Source: Quadrisphaera setariae | GTDB lineage: Bacteria; Actinomycetota; Actinomycetes; Actinomycetales; Quadrisphaeraceae | Direction: 5' to 3' | DNA: 64,000 nucleotides | Assembly: GCF_008041935.1 (NCBI RefSeq) | Contig: NZ_VKAC01000011.1 | Location: forward strand, 62,001-126,000 | In this document: piece after piece, positions 35,495 through 44,180 of the stretch | Position numbering within the stretch: position 1 is the first letter of the stretch | Layout of the letters: the number at the start of each line of letters is the position of its first letter | Program-made: the position numbers and the translations under genes | Notes under the pieces: model-generated | Told to the model about the DNA's origin: nothing | What the model saw: only the letters and a program-made list of their open reading frames with translations | The model's database searches: none

Positions 35495-37083
35495 GCGCCT
35501 GGGACGACGCCGCGGCGAGCGCACTGCTCGGCACCCGCCGCCGGGCCGCGCTGCCTCCGTCGCTCCTCACCGCGCCCGGGCCGCTGGCGCCCGCGGCGGA
35601 GCACCTGGCTGCGCTCGCCGCGCAGGACCCGGCGCGGGCGCTGCTGGACGCCGCCGCCGTGCTGGCGCCCTGGCGCCGCGCCGGTCGGGCCCCGGCCCTG
35701 GCGGACGCACCGGACGACCAGCAGCCCGCGCCGACGCCCACGGGTCCGGACGAGGGATCCGCGCTGGCGCCGGCGGCGGTCGCCCGGCTCGAGCTGCTGC
35801 TGGCCTCACCGCGGAACGACGAGGTCACGGCGCTGCTGCGGGAGTGGCTGGAGGCAGCGGCCCAGCACGGACGCCGGCTCCCCGCCGAGCACCTCCCGCG
35901 CCTGCTGACCGACGCCGCGCGCGACACCGCCCTGGCCGCGTCCCTCGCACCGGCGCTGGGCGCGCGGGGCAGGTGGCTCGCGGCGCTGCGACCCGACTGG
36001 CAGCGCGTCGCCGGGCGCCACGCACAGGCACCGGGCGGCCCGACCGACACCTCGCCGGAAGCGGCTGCCCGCACGTGGGGCACGGGCTCCGCGGCAGAGC
36101 GGCGCCTTCTGCTGGCCGCGCTCCGAGCCGTCGACCCGGCCGCGGGGACCGCCCTGCTGGCGGGCACCTGGGCGAAGGAGTCCGGCGCGGACCGCGAGGC
36201 CCTGCTGCCGCTGCTCGCCGACGGCGCCGGCCCCTGGGACGAGGCGCTGCTCGAGCAGGCCCTGCGCGACCGGCGCGAGGCGGTGCGCACCCAGGCGTCC
36301 CGGCTCCTCCTGCACATCCCGGGCACCGCCCTGCGGGAGCGGTGGACCGCCCGCGCGCGGGCCGCGGTGCGGGCGGAGCGGCACCTGCTGCGCTGGCGGA
36401 TCGTCGTCGTCCCCCCGGAGCCGCTGACCGCGGACGAGCTGCGCGAGCTGGGAGGGCTGGGAGGGCTGGGAGGGCAGCGGCGCCCCCAGGGCACCGGTGA
36501 GCGGGCGTGGGCGCTCGAGCAGGTGGTCGCTGCGGCGCCGCTGGACACCTGGACGTCCGCCTCCGGTCGCTCGCCGGAGCAGCTGGTCTCCGCTCCCGTC
36601 GACGACGACTGGCGCGATCCCCTGCACCGCGGCTGGGTCACCGCCGCCTCGCGGCAGGGGGACGCCGAGTGGGCGCGGGCGCTGCTGGGCTCCGGTGAGT
36701 CGTCAGGGGTCGTCGCGCGCACTCCCCCGCAGCAGGTGGCGCGCCTCGTGGCCCTGCTGCCCCCGGACGAGGCGGGCGCCGTCGCGGCGAGGCTGCTGCG
36801 CGGCAGCGCGAGGACGTCCTCGACGGTGCAGCTGGTGCTCGACGCCGTGCCCACCCCCTGGCCCGCCGTGCTGCTCGACGCCGTCCTCGACCGGCTCGCA
36901 CGCCCCGTGGAGGGGGCGGCGTGGGCGGACCGCTCGCTGGCGGCCACGGCGGCCCTGCGCCTGGCCGCCGGCGCAGGTGCGGCTGCAGCGCGCCGCCTCG
37001 GCGACCCCGACCCGACCTCTCCCCCCGGGCACCTGCTCCGGGTGCTGTCCTTCCGCCACGCGATGCTCGAGGAGCTCCGGTGA
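35491..37083 (+). CDS. DUF5691 domain protein
   Basis: A 530-residue, alanine-rich and largely helical protein. It starts MSAWDDAAASALLGTRRR in the family manner and contains repeated amphipathic helices (ALLREWLEAAAQHGRRLP, LPRLLTDAARDTALAA, LRDRREAVRTQASRLL) that resemble HEAT-like packing. A tandem LGGLGGLGG stretch (bases 36447-36476) sits in a linker. The C-terminal region ends LRVLSFRHAMLEELR. No catalytic motif is visible. The GTG start overlaps the SWIM stop as GTGA, and the stop overlaps the MoxR start. DUF5691 proteins are known mainly from such MoxR clusters; a scaffold role is inferred. Confidence 0.85.
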   Translation: MSAWDDAAASALLGTRRRAALPPSLLTAPGPLAPAAEHLAALAAQDPARALLDAAAVLAPWRRAGRAPALADAPDDQQPAPTPTGPDEGSALAPAAVARLELLLASPRNDEVTALLREWLEAAAQHGRRLPAEHLPRLLTDAARDTALAASLAPALGARGRWLAALRPDWQRVAGRHAQAPGGPTDTSPEAAARTWGTGSAAERRLLLAALRAVDPAAGTALLAGTWAKESGADREALLPLLADGAGPWDEALLEQALRDRREAVRTQASRLLLHIPGTALRERWTARARAAVRAERHLLRWRIVVVPPEPLTADELRELGGLGGLGGQRRPQGTGERAWALEQVVAAAPLDTWTSASGRSPEQLVSAPVDDDWRDPLHRGWVTAASRQGDAEWARALLGSGESSGVVARTPPQQVARLVALLPPDEAGAVAARLLRGSARTSSTVQLVLDAVPTPWPAVLLDAVLDRLARPVEGAAWADRSLAATAALRLAAGAGAAAARRLGDPDPTSPPGHLLRVLSFRHAMLEELR

Positions 37084-38210
37084 CCGCTCAGACCCCCGAC
37101 TCCCCCACGTCTCCTGCACCCGGCACGGCCGAGCAGCTGCTGCGGCCCCACGCCGAGCAGGCCTTCGCCGCGGAGCTGGCGGCGCTCGCCGCCGCGGACG
37201 ACAGGCCGAGGCCGCCCCGGTGGGCGCTGTCGCCGTGGGCGGTGGCGACCTACCTGCTCGGCGGCACCCTCCCGGGCGGACACGTCATCACGCCCAAGTA
37301 CGTGGGTCCGCGCCGCCTCGTGGAGGTGGCGGTGGCCACCCTCGCCACCGACCGCGCGCTGCTGCTGCTCGGCGTGCCCGGCACCGCCAAGACGTGGGTC
37401 TCCGAGCACCTCGCCGCTGCGGTCTCCGGCAGCTCGACGCTGCTCGTGCAGGGCACAGCGGGCACCGCCGAGGAGGCCGTCCGCTACGGCTGGAACTACG
37501 CCCGGCTGCTCGCCGAGGGACCGAGCCCGGCTGCGCTGGTGCCCTCACCGGTGATGACGGCCATGCGCGAGGGCCGGCTGGCCCGCGTGGAGGAGCTCAC
37601 CCGCATCCCCAGCGACGTGCAGGACGCCCTCATCACCGTGCTGTCCGAGAAGGTGCTGCCCGTGCCCGAGCTGGGCACGGAGGTGCAGGCGGTGCAGGGG
37701 TTCAACGTCATCGCCACCGCCAACGACCGCGACCGCGGCGTCAACGAGCTCTCCAGCGCGCTGCGGCGCCGCTTCAACACGGTGGTTCTGCCGCTGCCGG
37801 CGTCCTTCGAGGACGAGGTGGACATCGTCAGCCGCCGCGTGGAGTCGATGGGCCGGGCCCTCGCCCTTCCGGAGCTGCCGGCGGCGGCCGAGGAGATCCG
37901 GCGGGTGGTCACGGTCTTCCGCGAGCTGCGCGCGGGCGCCACCTCCGACGGCCGCACCTCGCTGAAGAGCCCCTCGGGCACCCTGTCGACGGCGGAGGCC
38001 ATCAGCGTGGTCACCGCGGGGCTGGCCCTGGCGGCGCACTTCGGCGACGGCGTGCTGCGCGCGGGCGACGTCGCCGCCGGCATCGTCGGCGCGGTGGTGC
38101 GCGACCCGGTCACCGACCGCGTCGCGTGGACGGAGTACCTGGAGGTGGTGGCCCGCGAGCGCGACGGCTGGGGCGACTTCTACCGCGCCTGCCGCGAGGT
38201 CAGCGGGTGA
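37080..38210 (+). CDS. MoxR-family AAA+ ATPase
   Basis: A 376-residue AAA+ chaperone-like ATPase. Walker A is GVPGTAKTW near residue 97, an Asn/Glu-type Walker B region appears as RLARVEELTRIPSDVQDALITVLSE, sensor 1 as FNVIATANDRDRGV and the arginine finger as ALRRRF. MoxR proteins act as ring ATPases that remodel or activate a partner, and they typically work with a VWA protein, here the last gene of the unit. An N-terminal Pro-rich leader precedes the domain. The overlaps with both neighbours are 4 bases each, which points to strict co-expression. The client is unknown, though DUF5682 is a good candidate. Confidence 0.92.
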   Translation: MTAQTPDSPTSPAPGTAEQLLRPHAEQAFAAELAALAAADDRPRPPRWALSPWAVATYLLGGTLPGGHVITPKYVGPRRLVEVAVATLATDRALLLLGVPGTAKTWVSEHLAAAVSGSSTLLVQGTAGTAEEAVRYGWNYARLLAEGPSPAALVPSPVMTAMREGRLARVEELTRIPSDVQDALITVLSEKVLPVPELGTEVQAVQGFNVIATANDRDRGVNELSSALRRRFNTVVLPLPASFEDEVDIVSRRVESMGRALALPELPAAAEEIRRVVTVFRELRAGATSDGRTSLKSPSGTLSTAEAISVVTAGLALAAHFGDGVLRAGDVAAGIVGAVVRDPVTDRVAWTEYLEVVARERDGWGDFYRACREVSG

Positions 38211-40531
38211 CCAGTCCCTCCTCCGCGACGGGTCCGGACGTGCGCGTGCTGGGGGTGCGCCACCACGGACCGGGGTCGGCGCGGTCGGTGCGAGCCGAGC
38301 TGGAGGCGTTCTGCCCCGACGTCGTCCTCGTGGAGGGCCCCGCCGACGCAGACCCCCTGGTGCCGCTCATCACCGGCGAGGGCACGCAGCCGCCCCTCGC
38401 GCTGATGGCGCACGTGGTGGACGAGCCGCGCCGGTCGGTGTTCTGGCCGTTCGCCGTGTTCAGCCCGGAGTGGCAGGCGCTGGACTGGGCCACCTCGGCC
38501 GGGGTGCCGGTGAGGTTCTGCGACCTGCCCGCCGCGCTCCTGCTCGCCCCTCCTGCTGGGGAGGCCGCGGAGGAGGCCGGCCCGGAGGAGCAGGACGACA
38601 GCGCCGCGGAGGAGGAGGTGCCGCCCGTGCGCACCGACCCGCTGGCGGTGCTGGCGCGGGCGGCCGGCTACGACGACCCCGAGCGCTGGTGGGACGACGT
38701 GGTGGAGTCCCGCACCGAGGGCAGCCCGTTCCCGGCCGTCGCGGAGGCCATGGCGGCGCTGCGCGAGGAGGCCCCTCCCGCCGCGTCCGTCGCCGAGGCG
38801 CTCCACGAGCGCCGGCGCGAGGCGCACATGCGCACGGTGCTGCGCCGCGCGCTCAAGGAGGGCCACCAGCGGGTGGCGGTGGTGTGCGGCGCGTGGCACG
38901 CGCCGGCCCTGGGCGCCGGTGGGGCGAGGCTGGGCCCAGCCAGCGCTGACGCGGAGCTGCTCCGCGGGATGCCGAAGGCGAGGGTGGCCCTGACGTGGGT
39001 GCCGTGGACGCACGGCCGCCTCGCCGCGTCGTCCGGGTACGGCGCCGGGGTGGTCAGCCCCGGCTGGTACCACCACCTCTTCACCGCGCCGGACCGACCG
39101 GTGACCCGGTGGCTGGCCGCCGTGGCGGGGGTGCTGCGCGAGGAGGACCTGCCGGTCTCCTCGGCCTCGGTCATCGAGGCGGTGCGGCTGGCGGAGTCGC
39201 TGGCGGTGCTGCGCGGCCGTCCCCTCGCCGGGCTGGAGGAGGTGACCGAGGCCACCCGAGCGGCGCTCGTGGACGGGCAGGACCACCTGCTCGACCTGGT
39301 CGTCCGCCGCCTCGTGGTGGGCGAGGCGCTGGGGGTCGCCCCTCCGGACGCCCCCACCACCCCCCTGGAGGCGGACCTGCGGCGCACCGCGAGGTCGCTG
39401 CGGCTCAAGCCCGACGCCGCGGAGAAGGTGCTCGTGCTGGACCTGCGCACCCCGAACGACCTCGCTCGCTCCCGCCTCCTGCACCGGCTGCAGCTGCTGG
39501 GCGCGCCCTGGGGGCGGCCGGCGCGCGGGGAGGGCAGGTCGCTGGGCACGTTCAAGGAGGCGTGGTCGCTGGCCTGGCGCCCCGAGCTGGCCGTGGAGCT
39601 GGTCGAGGCGTCGGTGTGGGGCACCGCCGTGGAGCCGGCGGCGGTCGGGCGCGCCGAGGAGCTGGCCGGTGAGCCCTCGGCGACGCTGCCGGTGCTGACG
39701 TCGCTGGTCGAGACGTGCCTCCTGGCCGACCTGAGCGGCGCCCTCCCCCGCGTGCTGGCCGCGCTCGACGCGCGAGCCGCGGCCGACGGGGACGTCGCCC
39801 ACCTGCTGGCCGCGCTGCCGCCCCTGGTGCGTGCGCTGCGGTACGGCGACGTGCGCGGCACGGCGGCTCCTCAGCTGGGCGCCGTGGCCGACGCCCTCAC
39901 CGTCCGCGCGTGCGCGGGCCTGGCCGCCGCCGTCCGCGGGGTGGACGACGACGCCGCCGGCGCCCTGCGCGACCTGCTCGACGGCTTCGACGCCGCGCTG
40001 CGGCTGCGGGCCGGCAGCAGTGGCGGCGGCTCCGGAGGTGGAGACGGCGGTGGAGCCGACGGGGTGCGCCGCTGGACGGCCACCGCACGGTCGCTGGCCG
40101 CGCGCACCGACGTCCACGGCCTGCTCACCGGACGCCTGGCACGGCTGCTGCTCGATGCCGGAGACCTCGACGCGGACCAGGTCGGCGCCCGCCTGTCGCT
40201 GGCGCTGACGCCGGGCACACCACCGGGCGAGGGCGCCCGGTGGGTGGAGGGCTTCCTGTCCGGCGGAGGTGCGGTGCTGGCCCACGACGAGGCGCTGCTC
40301 GCCCTCGTCGACAGCTGGCTCTCCCGGCTCGACACCTCCGCGTTCCTCGACGTCCTCCCGCTGCTGAGGCGCACCTTCGGGTCCTTCTCCCCCACCGAGC
40401 GGCGCGACGTGGGCCGCCGGGTGCGCCGCGGGCCGCACGCGGAGGCGGCGGGCGCTGAGGAGCCGGTGGACACCGCCCTGGCCGATCCCGTCCTCGACAC
40501 CGTGCTGCTGCTGCTGGGAGCCACCCGATGA
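38207..40531 (+). CDS. DUF5682 protein, TIKI/TraB-like putative metalloprotease fold
   Basis: A 774-residue protein. The N terminus reads VRVLGVRHHGPGSARSVR, then CPDVVLVEGPADAD: a GxxH motif (G16-H19) followed by a conserved Glu (E43). A second GxxH lies at G228-H231 in VAVVCGAWHAPAL. This GxxH...E...GxxH layout is the pattern of the TIKI/TraB/PrgY and EreA-like superfamily, in which the histidines and glutamate are proposed metal ligands. A Glu/Asp-rich insert follows at residues about 118-142. The long C-terminal half is helical, with a Gly/Ser linker (SSGGGSGGGDGGGADG) near residue 610. The GTG start overlaps MoxR. The superfamily link is my inference; the DUF5682 assignment is firmer. 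Confidence 0.82.
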   Translation: MTSPSSATGPDVRVLGVRHHGPGSARSVRAELEAFCPDVVLVEGPADADPLVPLITGEGTQPPLALMAHVVDEPRRSVFWPFAVFSPEWQALDWATSAGVPVRFCDLPAALLLAPPAGEAAEEAGPEEQDDSAAEEEVPPVRTDPLAVLARAAGYDDPERWWDDVVESRTEGSPFPAVAEAMAALREEAPPAASVAEALHERRREAHMRTVLRRALKEGHQRVAVVCGAWHAPALGAGGARLGPASADAELLRGMPKARVALTWVPWTHGRLAASSGYGAGVVSPGWYHHLFTAPDRPVTRWLAAVAGVLREEDLPVSSASVIEAVRLAESLAVLRGRPLAGLEEVTEATRAALVDGQDHLLDLVVRRLVVGEALGVAPPDAPTTPLEADLRRTARSLRLKPDAAEKVLVLDLRTPNDLARSRLLHRLQLLGAPWGRPARGEGRSLGTFKEAWSLAWRPELAVELVEASVWGTAVEPAAVGRAEELAGEPSATLPVLTSLVETCLLADLSGALPRVLAALDARAAADGDVAHLLAALPPLVRALRYGDVRGTAAPQLGAVADALTVRACAGLAAAVRGVDDDAAGALRDLLDGFDAALRLRAGSSGGGSGGGDGGGADGVRRWTATARSLAARTDVHGLLTGRLARLLLDAGDLDADQVGARLSLALTPGTPPGEGARWVEGFLSGGGAVLAHDEALLALVDSWLSRLDTSAFLDVLPLLRRTFGSFSPTERRDVGRRVRRGPHAEAAGAEEPVDTALADPVLDTVLLLLGATR

Positions 40532-41736
40532 CCGACGCCCTGGTGGACGGCCCGACCGACGACGGGACCGGTGGCGACCCGCAGGAGCGGGCGCGCCGTT
40601 GGCGCCTGCTGCTCGGCGAGCCGGCGGCCGAGCCGCTGGGGGCGCGGCTGTCAGCCGAGGACGCCGCGGTCGACGCGGCGCTGGCGGAGGTCTACGACAG
40701 CGAGCGGACCCAGGGCGGCGGGCGCAGCGCTCGCGGGGGTCTCGGGTCCTCTGCGCCGCACGTCGTCCGGTGGCTGGGCGACCTGCGCACCTACTTCCCC
40801 TCCACCGTCGTGCAGGTGGTCCAGCGGGACGCCGTCGACAGGCTCGGCCTGCGCCAGCTGCTCCTCGAGCCGGAGCTGCTGGAGGCGGTCGAGCCCGACG
40901 TGCACCTGGTGGGAACGCTGCTGATGCTGAGCCGCGCGATCCCCGAGCGCACCCGCTCGACGGCGCGGGCGGTGGTCGCGAAGGTGGTGGCCGAGGTCGA
41001 GCGGCGCCTGGCAGACCGGACCACCCAGGCGGTCACCGGTGCTCTGGACCGCTCCACGCGCACGCGCCGGCCGCAGCTGCGCGACGTCGACTGGGACCGG
41101 ACGATCGCCGCCAACCTCGCGCACTACCTGCCCGAGCACCGGACGGTCGTACCCGAGCGGCTCGTGGGCCGGGGGCGGCGGCGCACCACGGCCGCGCGCG
41201 ACGTCGTCGTCGCCGTCGACCAGTCCGGGTCGATGGCGGCCTCGGTGGTCTACGCGAGCGTCTTCGCCGCGGTCCTCGCCACGATGCGGTCCTTGAGGAC
41301 GTCGCTGGTGGTGTTCGACACCGCCGTGGTGGACCTCACCGACCAGCTGGACGACCCCGTCGACGTGCTCTTCAGCACCCAGCTGGGCGGTGGCACGGAC
41401 ATCAACGGGGCGCTGGCCCACTGCGCATCCCTGGTCACGAGGCCCGCCGACACGCTGCTCGTGCTCATCAGCGACCTCTACGAGGGCGGCGTGCGCGACG
41501 AGATGCTCGCCCGCGTGGCGGCGATGACGGCCGCGGGCGTGCAGGTGGTGGTGCTGCTGGCGCTGTCCGACGAGGGCGCCCCCGCGTACGACCACGAGAA
41601 CGCCGCCGCGCTGGCCGAGCTGGGCGTCCCGGCGTTCGCCTGCACCCCCGACGCCTTCCCCGACCTGCTGGCGGTGGCCCTGGCCAAGGCCGATGTGGCG
41701 GCCTGGGCGGAGCGGACCCTCGGCACCGGGAGGTGA
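40528..41736 (+). CDS. VWA (von Willebrand factor A) domain protein, CoxE-like
   Basis: A 402-residue cytoplasmic VWA protein. The MIDAS metal site is complete: DxSxS in VAVDQSGSMAAS (D231), the Thr in LGGGTDINGAL and the Asp in LISDLYEGG. The N-terminal 200 residues are helical (LLEPELLEAVEPDVHLVGTLLMLSRAIPERTRSTARAVV), resembling the CoxE-type region that precedes VWA in MoxR-partner proteins. It is the last gene of the five-gene operon and overlaps DUF5682 by ATGA. VWA proteins typically present a substrate or metal centre to the MoxR ATPase. No signal peptide is seen. Confidence 0.9.
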   Translation: MTDALVDGPTDDGTGGDPQERARRWRLLLGEPAAEPLGARLSAEDAAVDAALAEVYDSERTQGGGRSARGGLGSSAPHVVRWLGDLRTYFPSTVVQVVQRDAVDRLGLRQLLLEPELLEAVEPDVHLVGTLLMLSRAIPERTRSTARAVVAKVVAEVERRLADRTTQAVTGALDRSTRTRRPQLRDVDWDRTIAANLAHYLPEHRTVVPERLVGRGRRRTTAARDVVVAVDQSGSMAASVVYASVFAAVLATMRSLRTSLVVFDTAVVDLTDQLDDPVDVLFSTQLGGGTDINGALAHCASLVTRPADTLLVLISDLYEGGVRDEMLARVAAMTAAGVQVVVLLALSDEGAPAYDHENAAALAELGVPAFACTPDAFPDLLAVALAKADVAAWAERTLGTGR

Positions 41737-41789
41737 CCCCGCGGACGGGTGAAGATCGAGTGGCCCAGATCACACAGGGCGAGGACAGT

Positions 41790-41832
41790 CCTCCTCAGCT
41801 GGAGTGATCCAGAGGTTGTTCAACTGAGGAGG
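41790..41832 (+). promoter_or_regulatory. Hairpin that sequesters the ribosome-binding site of the downstream small gene
   Basis: CCTCCTCAG (41790-41798) is perfectly complementary to CTGAGGAGG (41824-41832), 25 bases apart. The second arm contains the GAGGAGG ribosome-binding site of the 47-residue gene whose GTG begins at 41838. The two arms can pair in the leader RNA and hide the site, a pattern of translational control such as an RNA thermometer or ligand switch. Confidence 0.55.
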
Positions 41833-41837
41833 TCATC

Positions 41838-41981
41838 GTGATCGTCCTGGGGCTGGTCCTGCTGCTGCTGGGCTTCTTCCTCAACATCCAGATCCTCTGG
41901 ATCCTGGGGATCATCCTGCTCATCGTCGGCATCGTCCTGAACTTCGTGCCGATCGGCGGCTCCCGCCGACGAGTGTTCTAG
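41838..41981 (+). CDS. Small membrane protein of 47 residues, DUF6131-like
   Basis: The frame starts at GTG 41838 with GAGGAGG five bases upstream and reads MIVLGLVLLLLGFFLNIQ, then ILWILGIILLIVGIVLNF, ending in PIGGSRRRVF. The two hydrophobic segments and the basic tail place it in the membrane with the tail inside. It matches the pattern of the small DUF6131 proteins of actinobacteria, whose role is unknown. It lies about 100 bases after the VWA gene on the same strand but is probably separate, because its leader contains its own hairpin. Confidence 0.72.
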   Translation: MIVLGLVLLLLGFFLNIQILWILGIILLIVGIVLNFVPIGGSRRRVF

Positions 41982-42066
41982 CGCCGGGGTCCTCGACCCC
42001 TGCGACGACAGCGACCGCGCACCCCACCAGGGCTGCGCGGTCGCCGTCGTCGTGCGGACAGCTCCG

Positions 42067-43206
42067 TCAGAGCGTGCGAGCCGTCGGGTCCCAGTCGGCC
42101 GGCAGGGCCGGCGCCACCGCCGTGGTGCTCTCCACCTCCACGGGGCTGCGCCGCTGCGCCGCCTCGATGGTGGAGACCATGACGTCGAGCACGTGGAAGG
42201 CCTGCTCGCCGCTGGCGCGCTCCGGACGGCCGGCGCGGATGGCCCGGGCGAGCTCCAGCACACCGGCGCCGCGGCTCGCGGTCGACCCGACGGCCGCCTC
42301 GCTGCGCGGCTCCTCGCCGAGGGCGTGGACCACGGTGTCGCCGTCGAACATGTTCGGGTCGGGCAGCTCCAGCGTGCCCCCGGAGCCCGCCACCTCCAGC
42401 TGGGTGCGGTTCACGGCGGAGTCGAAGCTGAAGACGGCCGTGGCCGACGCGCCGCCCTCGAACTCGAACAGCGCCGAGACGTGCGTGGGGACCTCCACGT
42501 CGAACACCTGGCCGGCCTTCGGCCCGGAGCCGATGGTGCGCTGCGGGCGCGCCTTCGACGCCGTCGCCGAGACCCGTCCCACCGGGCCGAGCAGCTGCAC
42601 GAGCGCGGTGATGTAGTACGGCCCCAGGTCGAACAGGGGGCCCGCGCCCTCGGCGAACAGGAACGCCGGGTCCGGGTGCCAGCTCTCCGGACCCGCGCTC
42701 TGCAGCAGCACCAGCGCGGTCAGCGGGTCTCCCACGGCACCGGACTCCAGGAGGCGGCGGGCGCTCTGCAGGCCCGCGCCGAGGAAGGTGTCGGGAGCGG
42801 TGGCCACGCGCCGGTCGGCCTTCGCGGCCGCCTCCAGCAGCGAGGTGCCGCTGGCCCGGTCGAGGGCGAAGGGCTTCTCCGTCCACACGTCCTTGCCGGC
42901 GGTCACGGCGGCGGTGGCCACCTCCACGTGGGCGGCGGGGATGGTCAGGTTGACCACCACCTCCACCTCGGGGTCGGCGAGGACGTCCTCCACGGCGCCC
43001 CAGCGGGGCACGCCGAACGCCTCGGCCTGCGCCTGGGCGCGGTCGACGGCGAGGTCGGCGACCACCCGCACGTCCAGGTCGGGGAAGGAGGTGAGGTTGG
43101 TCAGGTACTGCGTGCTGATGGTGCCGGCGCCGATGACGCCCACGCCCACCCGGCCGCTGCCGCGGGGACCACCCCTCGCCGCGCCCGTCGTCGTCGTGCT
43201 GGTCAT
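42067..43206 (-). CDS. Gfo/Idh/MocA family oxidoreductase
   Basis: A 379-residue NAD(P)-dependent sugar or inositol dehydrogenase. The Rossmann motif GVGVIGAGTISTQYL starts near residue 20, the EKPFALDRA signature (Lys catalytic in this family) lies near residue 110 and the substrate domain begins with the FDLGPYYITALVQLLGPV helix. It is coupled to the upstream isomerase/epimerase gene by ATGA (43203-43206), so the two act in one sugar pathway, a pair that often serves in myo-inositol or uncommon-sugar catabolism. The start at ATG 43206 follows from the overlap. The substrate is unknown. Confidence 0.88.
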   Translation of the reverse strand: MTSTTTTGAARGGPRGSGRVGVGVIGAGTISTQYLTNLTSFPDLDVRVVADLAVDRAQAQAEAFGVPRWGAVEDVLADPEVEVVVNLTIPAAHVEVATAAVTAGKDVWTEKPFALDRASGTSLLEAAAKADRRVATAPDTFLGAGLQSARRLLESGAVGDPLTALVLLQSAGPESWHPDPAFLFAEGAGPLFDLGPYYITALVQLLGPVGRVSATASKARPQRTIGSGPKAGQVFDVEVPTHVSALFEFEGGASATAVFSFDSAVNRTQLEVAGSGGTLELPDPNMFDGDTVVHALGEEPRSEAAVGSTASRGAGVLELARAIRAGRPERASGEQAFHVLDVMVSTIEAAQRRSPVEVESTTAVAPALPADWDPTARTL

Positions 43207-43997
43207 GCCAGTCCCTTCTCGCGCAGGAACGCCAGGCCGTCGGCCACGGCGGTGAACCGGTCGCCGCGGGAGTCGTCGAGCTCGATGACGCGCAGCGCGG
43301 ACGGGGCCGCGGCCACCACGTCGGCCACCGGGATCGAGCCCTGCCCGAGGGCCACCTGGTCGAGCACGTCCGCCGTGGCGGGCCCGTCCTTGAGGTGCAG
43401 CGCCACCACCTGGTCGCCCAGGCGCCGCAGGAGCTCCACGGGGTCGTGTCCACCGACCGCCACCCAGTAGGTGTCGACCTCGAGGACCACCTCGGGGGCC
43501 ACGTCGGCCAGGCGCTGCGCGAGCACCTCGAACGCCGAGGTGCCGTCGATGTCGCTCTGCAGCTCGTGGGCGTGGTTGTGGTAGCCGACGCGCACGCCGT
43601 GGCGGGCGGCGACGGCGGCGGCAGCAGCCAGCTCGGCGGCCACGGCCTCGACGTCCCCCCGGGTGCCCCAGCGGTCCGGCGGGGTGAAGGGGTCGATGAC
43701 CGTGCGGGTGCCGCGGGCCGCGGCCGCGGAGAACAGCGCGTCGAGCGCGTCGTCGTCGCTGCCGAGGAAGCCCTGGTGCATGGTCGGCGCGGCGATGTCG
43801 TGCTCGGCGAGGGCGGCGGCCAGCTCGTCCGACAGCGCCAGCGGCCCGAAGGGCTCCACCGCGGAGAACCCCAGCTCGGCGAGGCGGGAGACCGTGCCCG
43901 CGACGTCGTCGGCGAGGGCCTCCCTCACCGTGTAGAGCTGGACGGAGACCTGGCTGCTGGCTCGGCTGCTGGCTCGGGCGTCAGGGGTGTGGGACAC
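43203..43997 (-). CDS. Sugar phosphate isomerase/epimerase
   Basis: A 264-residue xylose isomerase-like TIM-barrel protein: VSVQLYTVREALADD, LAELGFSAVEPFG, HGVRVGYHNHAHELQ (His ligands), VVLEVDTYWVAVGG (Asp/Glu), QVVALHLKDGP and VIELDDSRGD (acidic ligand). This is the pattern of metal-dependent inosose dehydratase/isomerase-like enzymes. It precedes and overlaps the Gfo/Idh dehydrogenase gene by 4 bases, which suggests one pathway of sugar or polyol oxidation. The ATG at 43997 opens onto an Ala/Ser-rich leader; a start closer to VSVQLY is possible. Confidence 0.85.
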   Translation of the reverse strand: MSHTPDARASSRASSQVSVQLYTVREALADDVAGTVSRLAELGFSAVEPFGPLALSDELAAALAEHDIAAPTMHQGFLGSDDDALDALFSAAAARGTRTVIDPFTPPDRWGTRGDVEAVAAELAAAAAVAARHGVRVGYHNHAHELQSDIDGTSAFEVLAQRLADVAPEVVLEVDTYWVAVGGHDPVELLRRLGDQVVALHLKDGPATADVLDQVALGQGSIPVADVVAAAPSALRVIELDDSRGDRFTAVADGLAFLREKGLA

Positions 43998-44180
43998 GCT
44001 GCTCCTCGTCGTCGTGGCGGCGTCGCGGCCGTGAGGCGTGGCGCCTACTCAACCACCCGGGGGAACTTCCCGACCAGCCGGTCGGAGTCGCTCCTGGCGC
44101 GATCACGGGTCGCGGGACGCCATCATGGGCGGTCGGACCGCGCCTGCCCCTGGGGCCAGGCGCCAGGAGGGAGTGGTCGC

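Noticed and set aside
34115-41736. A classical phage-defence island
   Set aside because: The operon looks like a coordinated machine, but no nuclease, reverse transcriptase or other known defence gene is adjacent, so defence is only one possibility.
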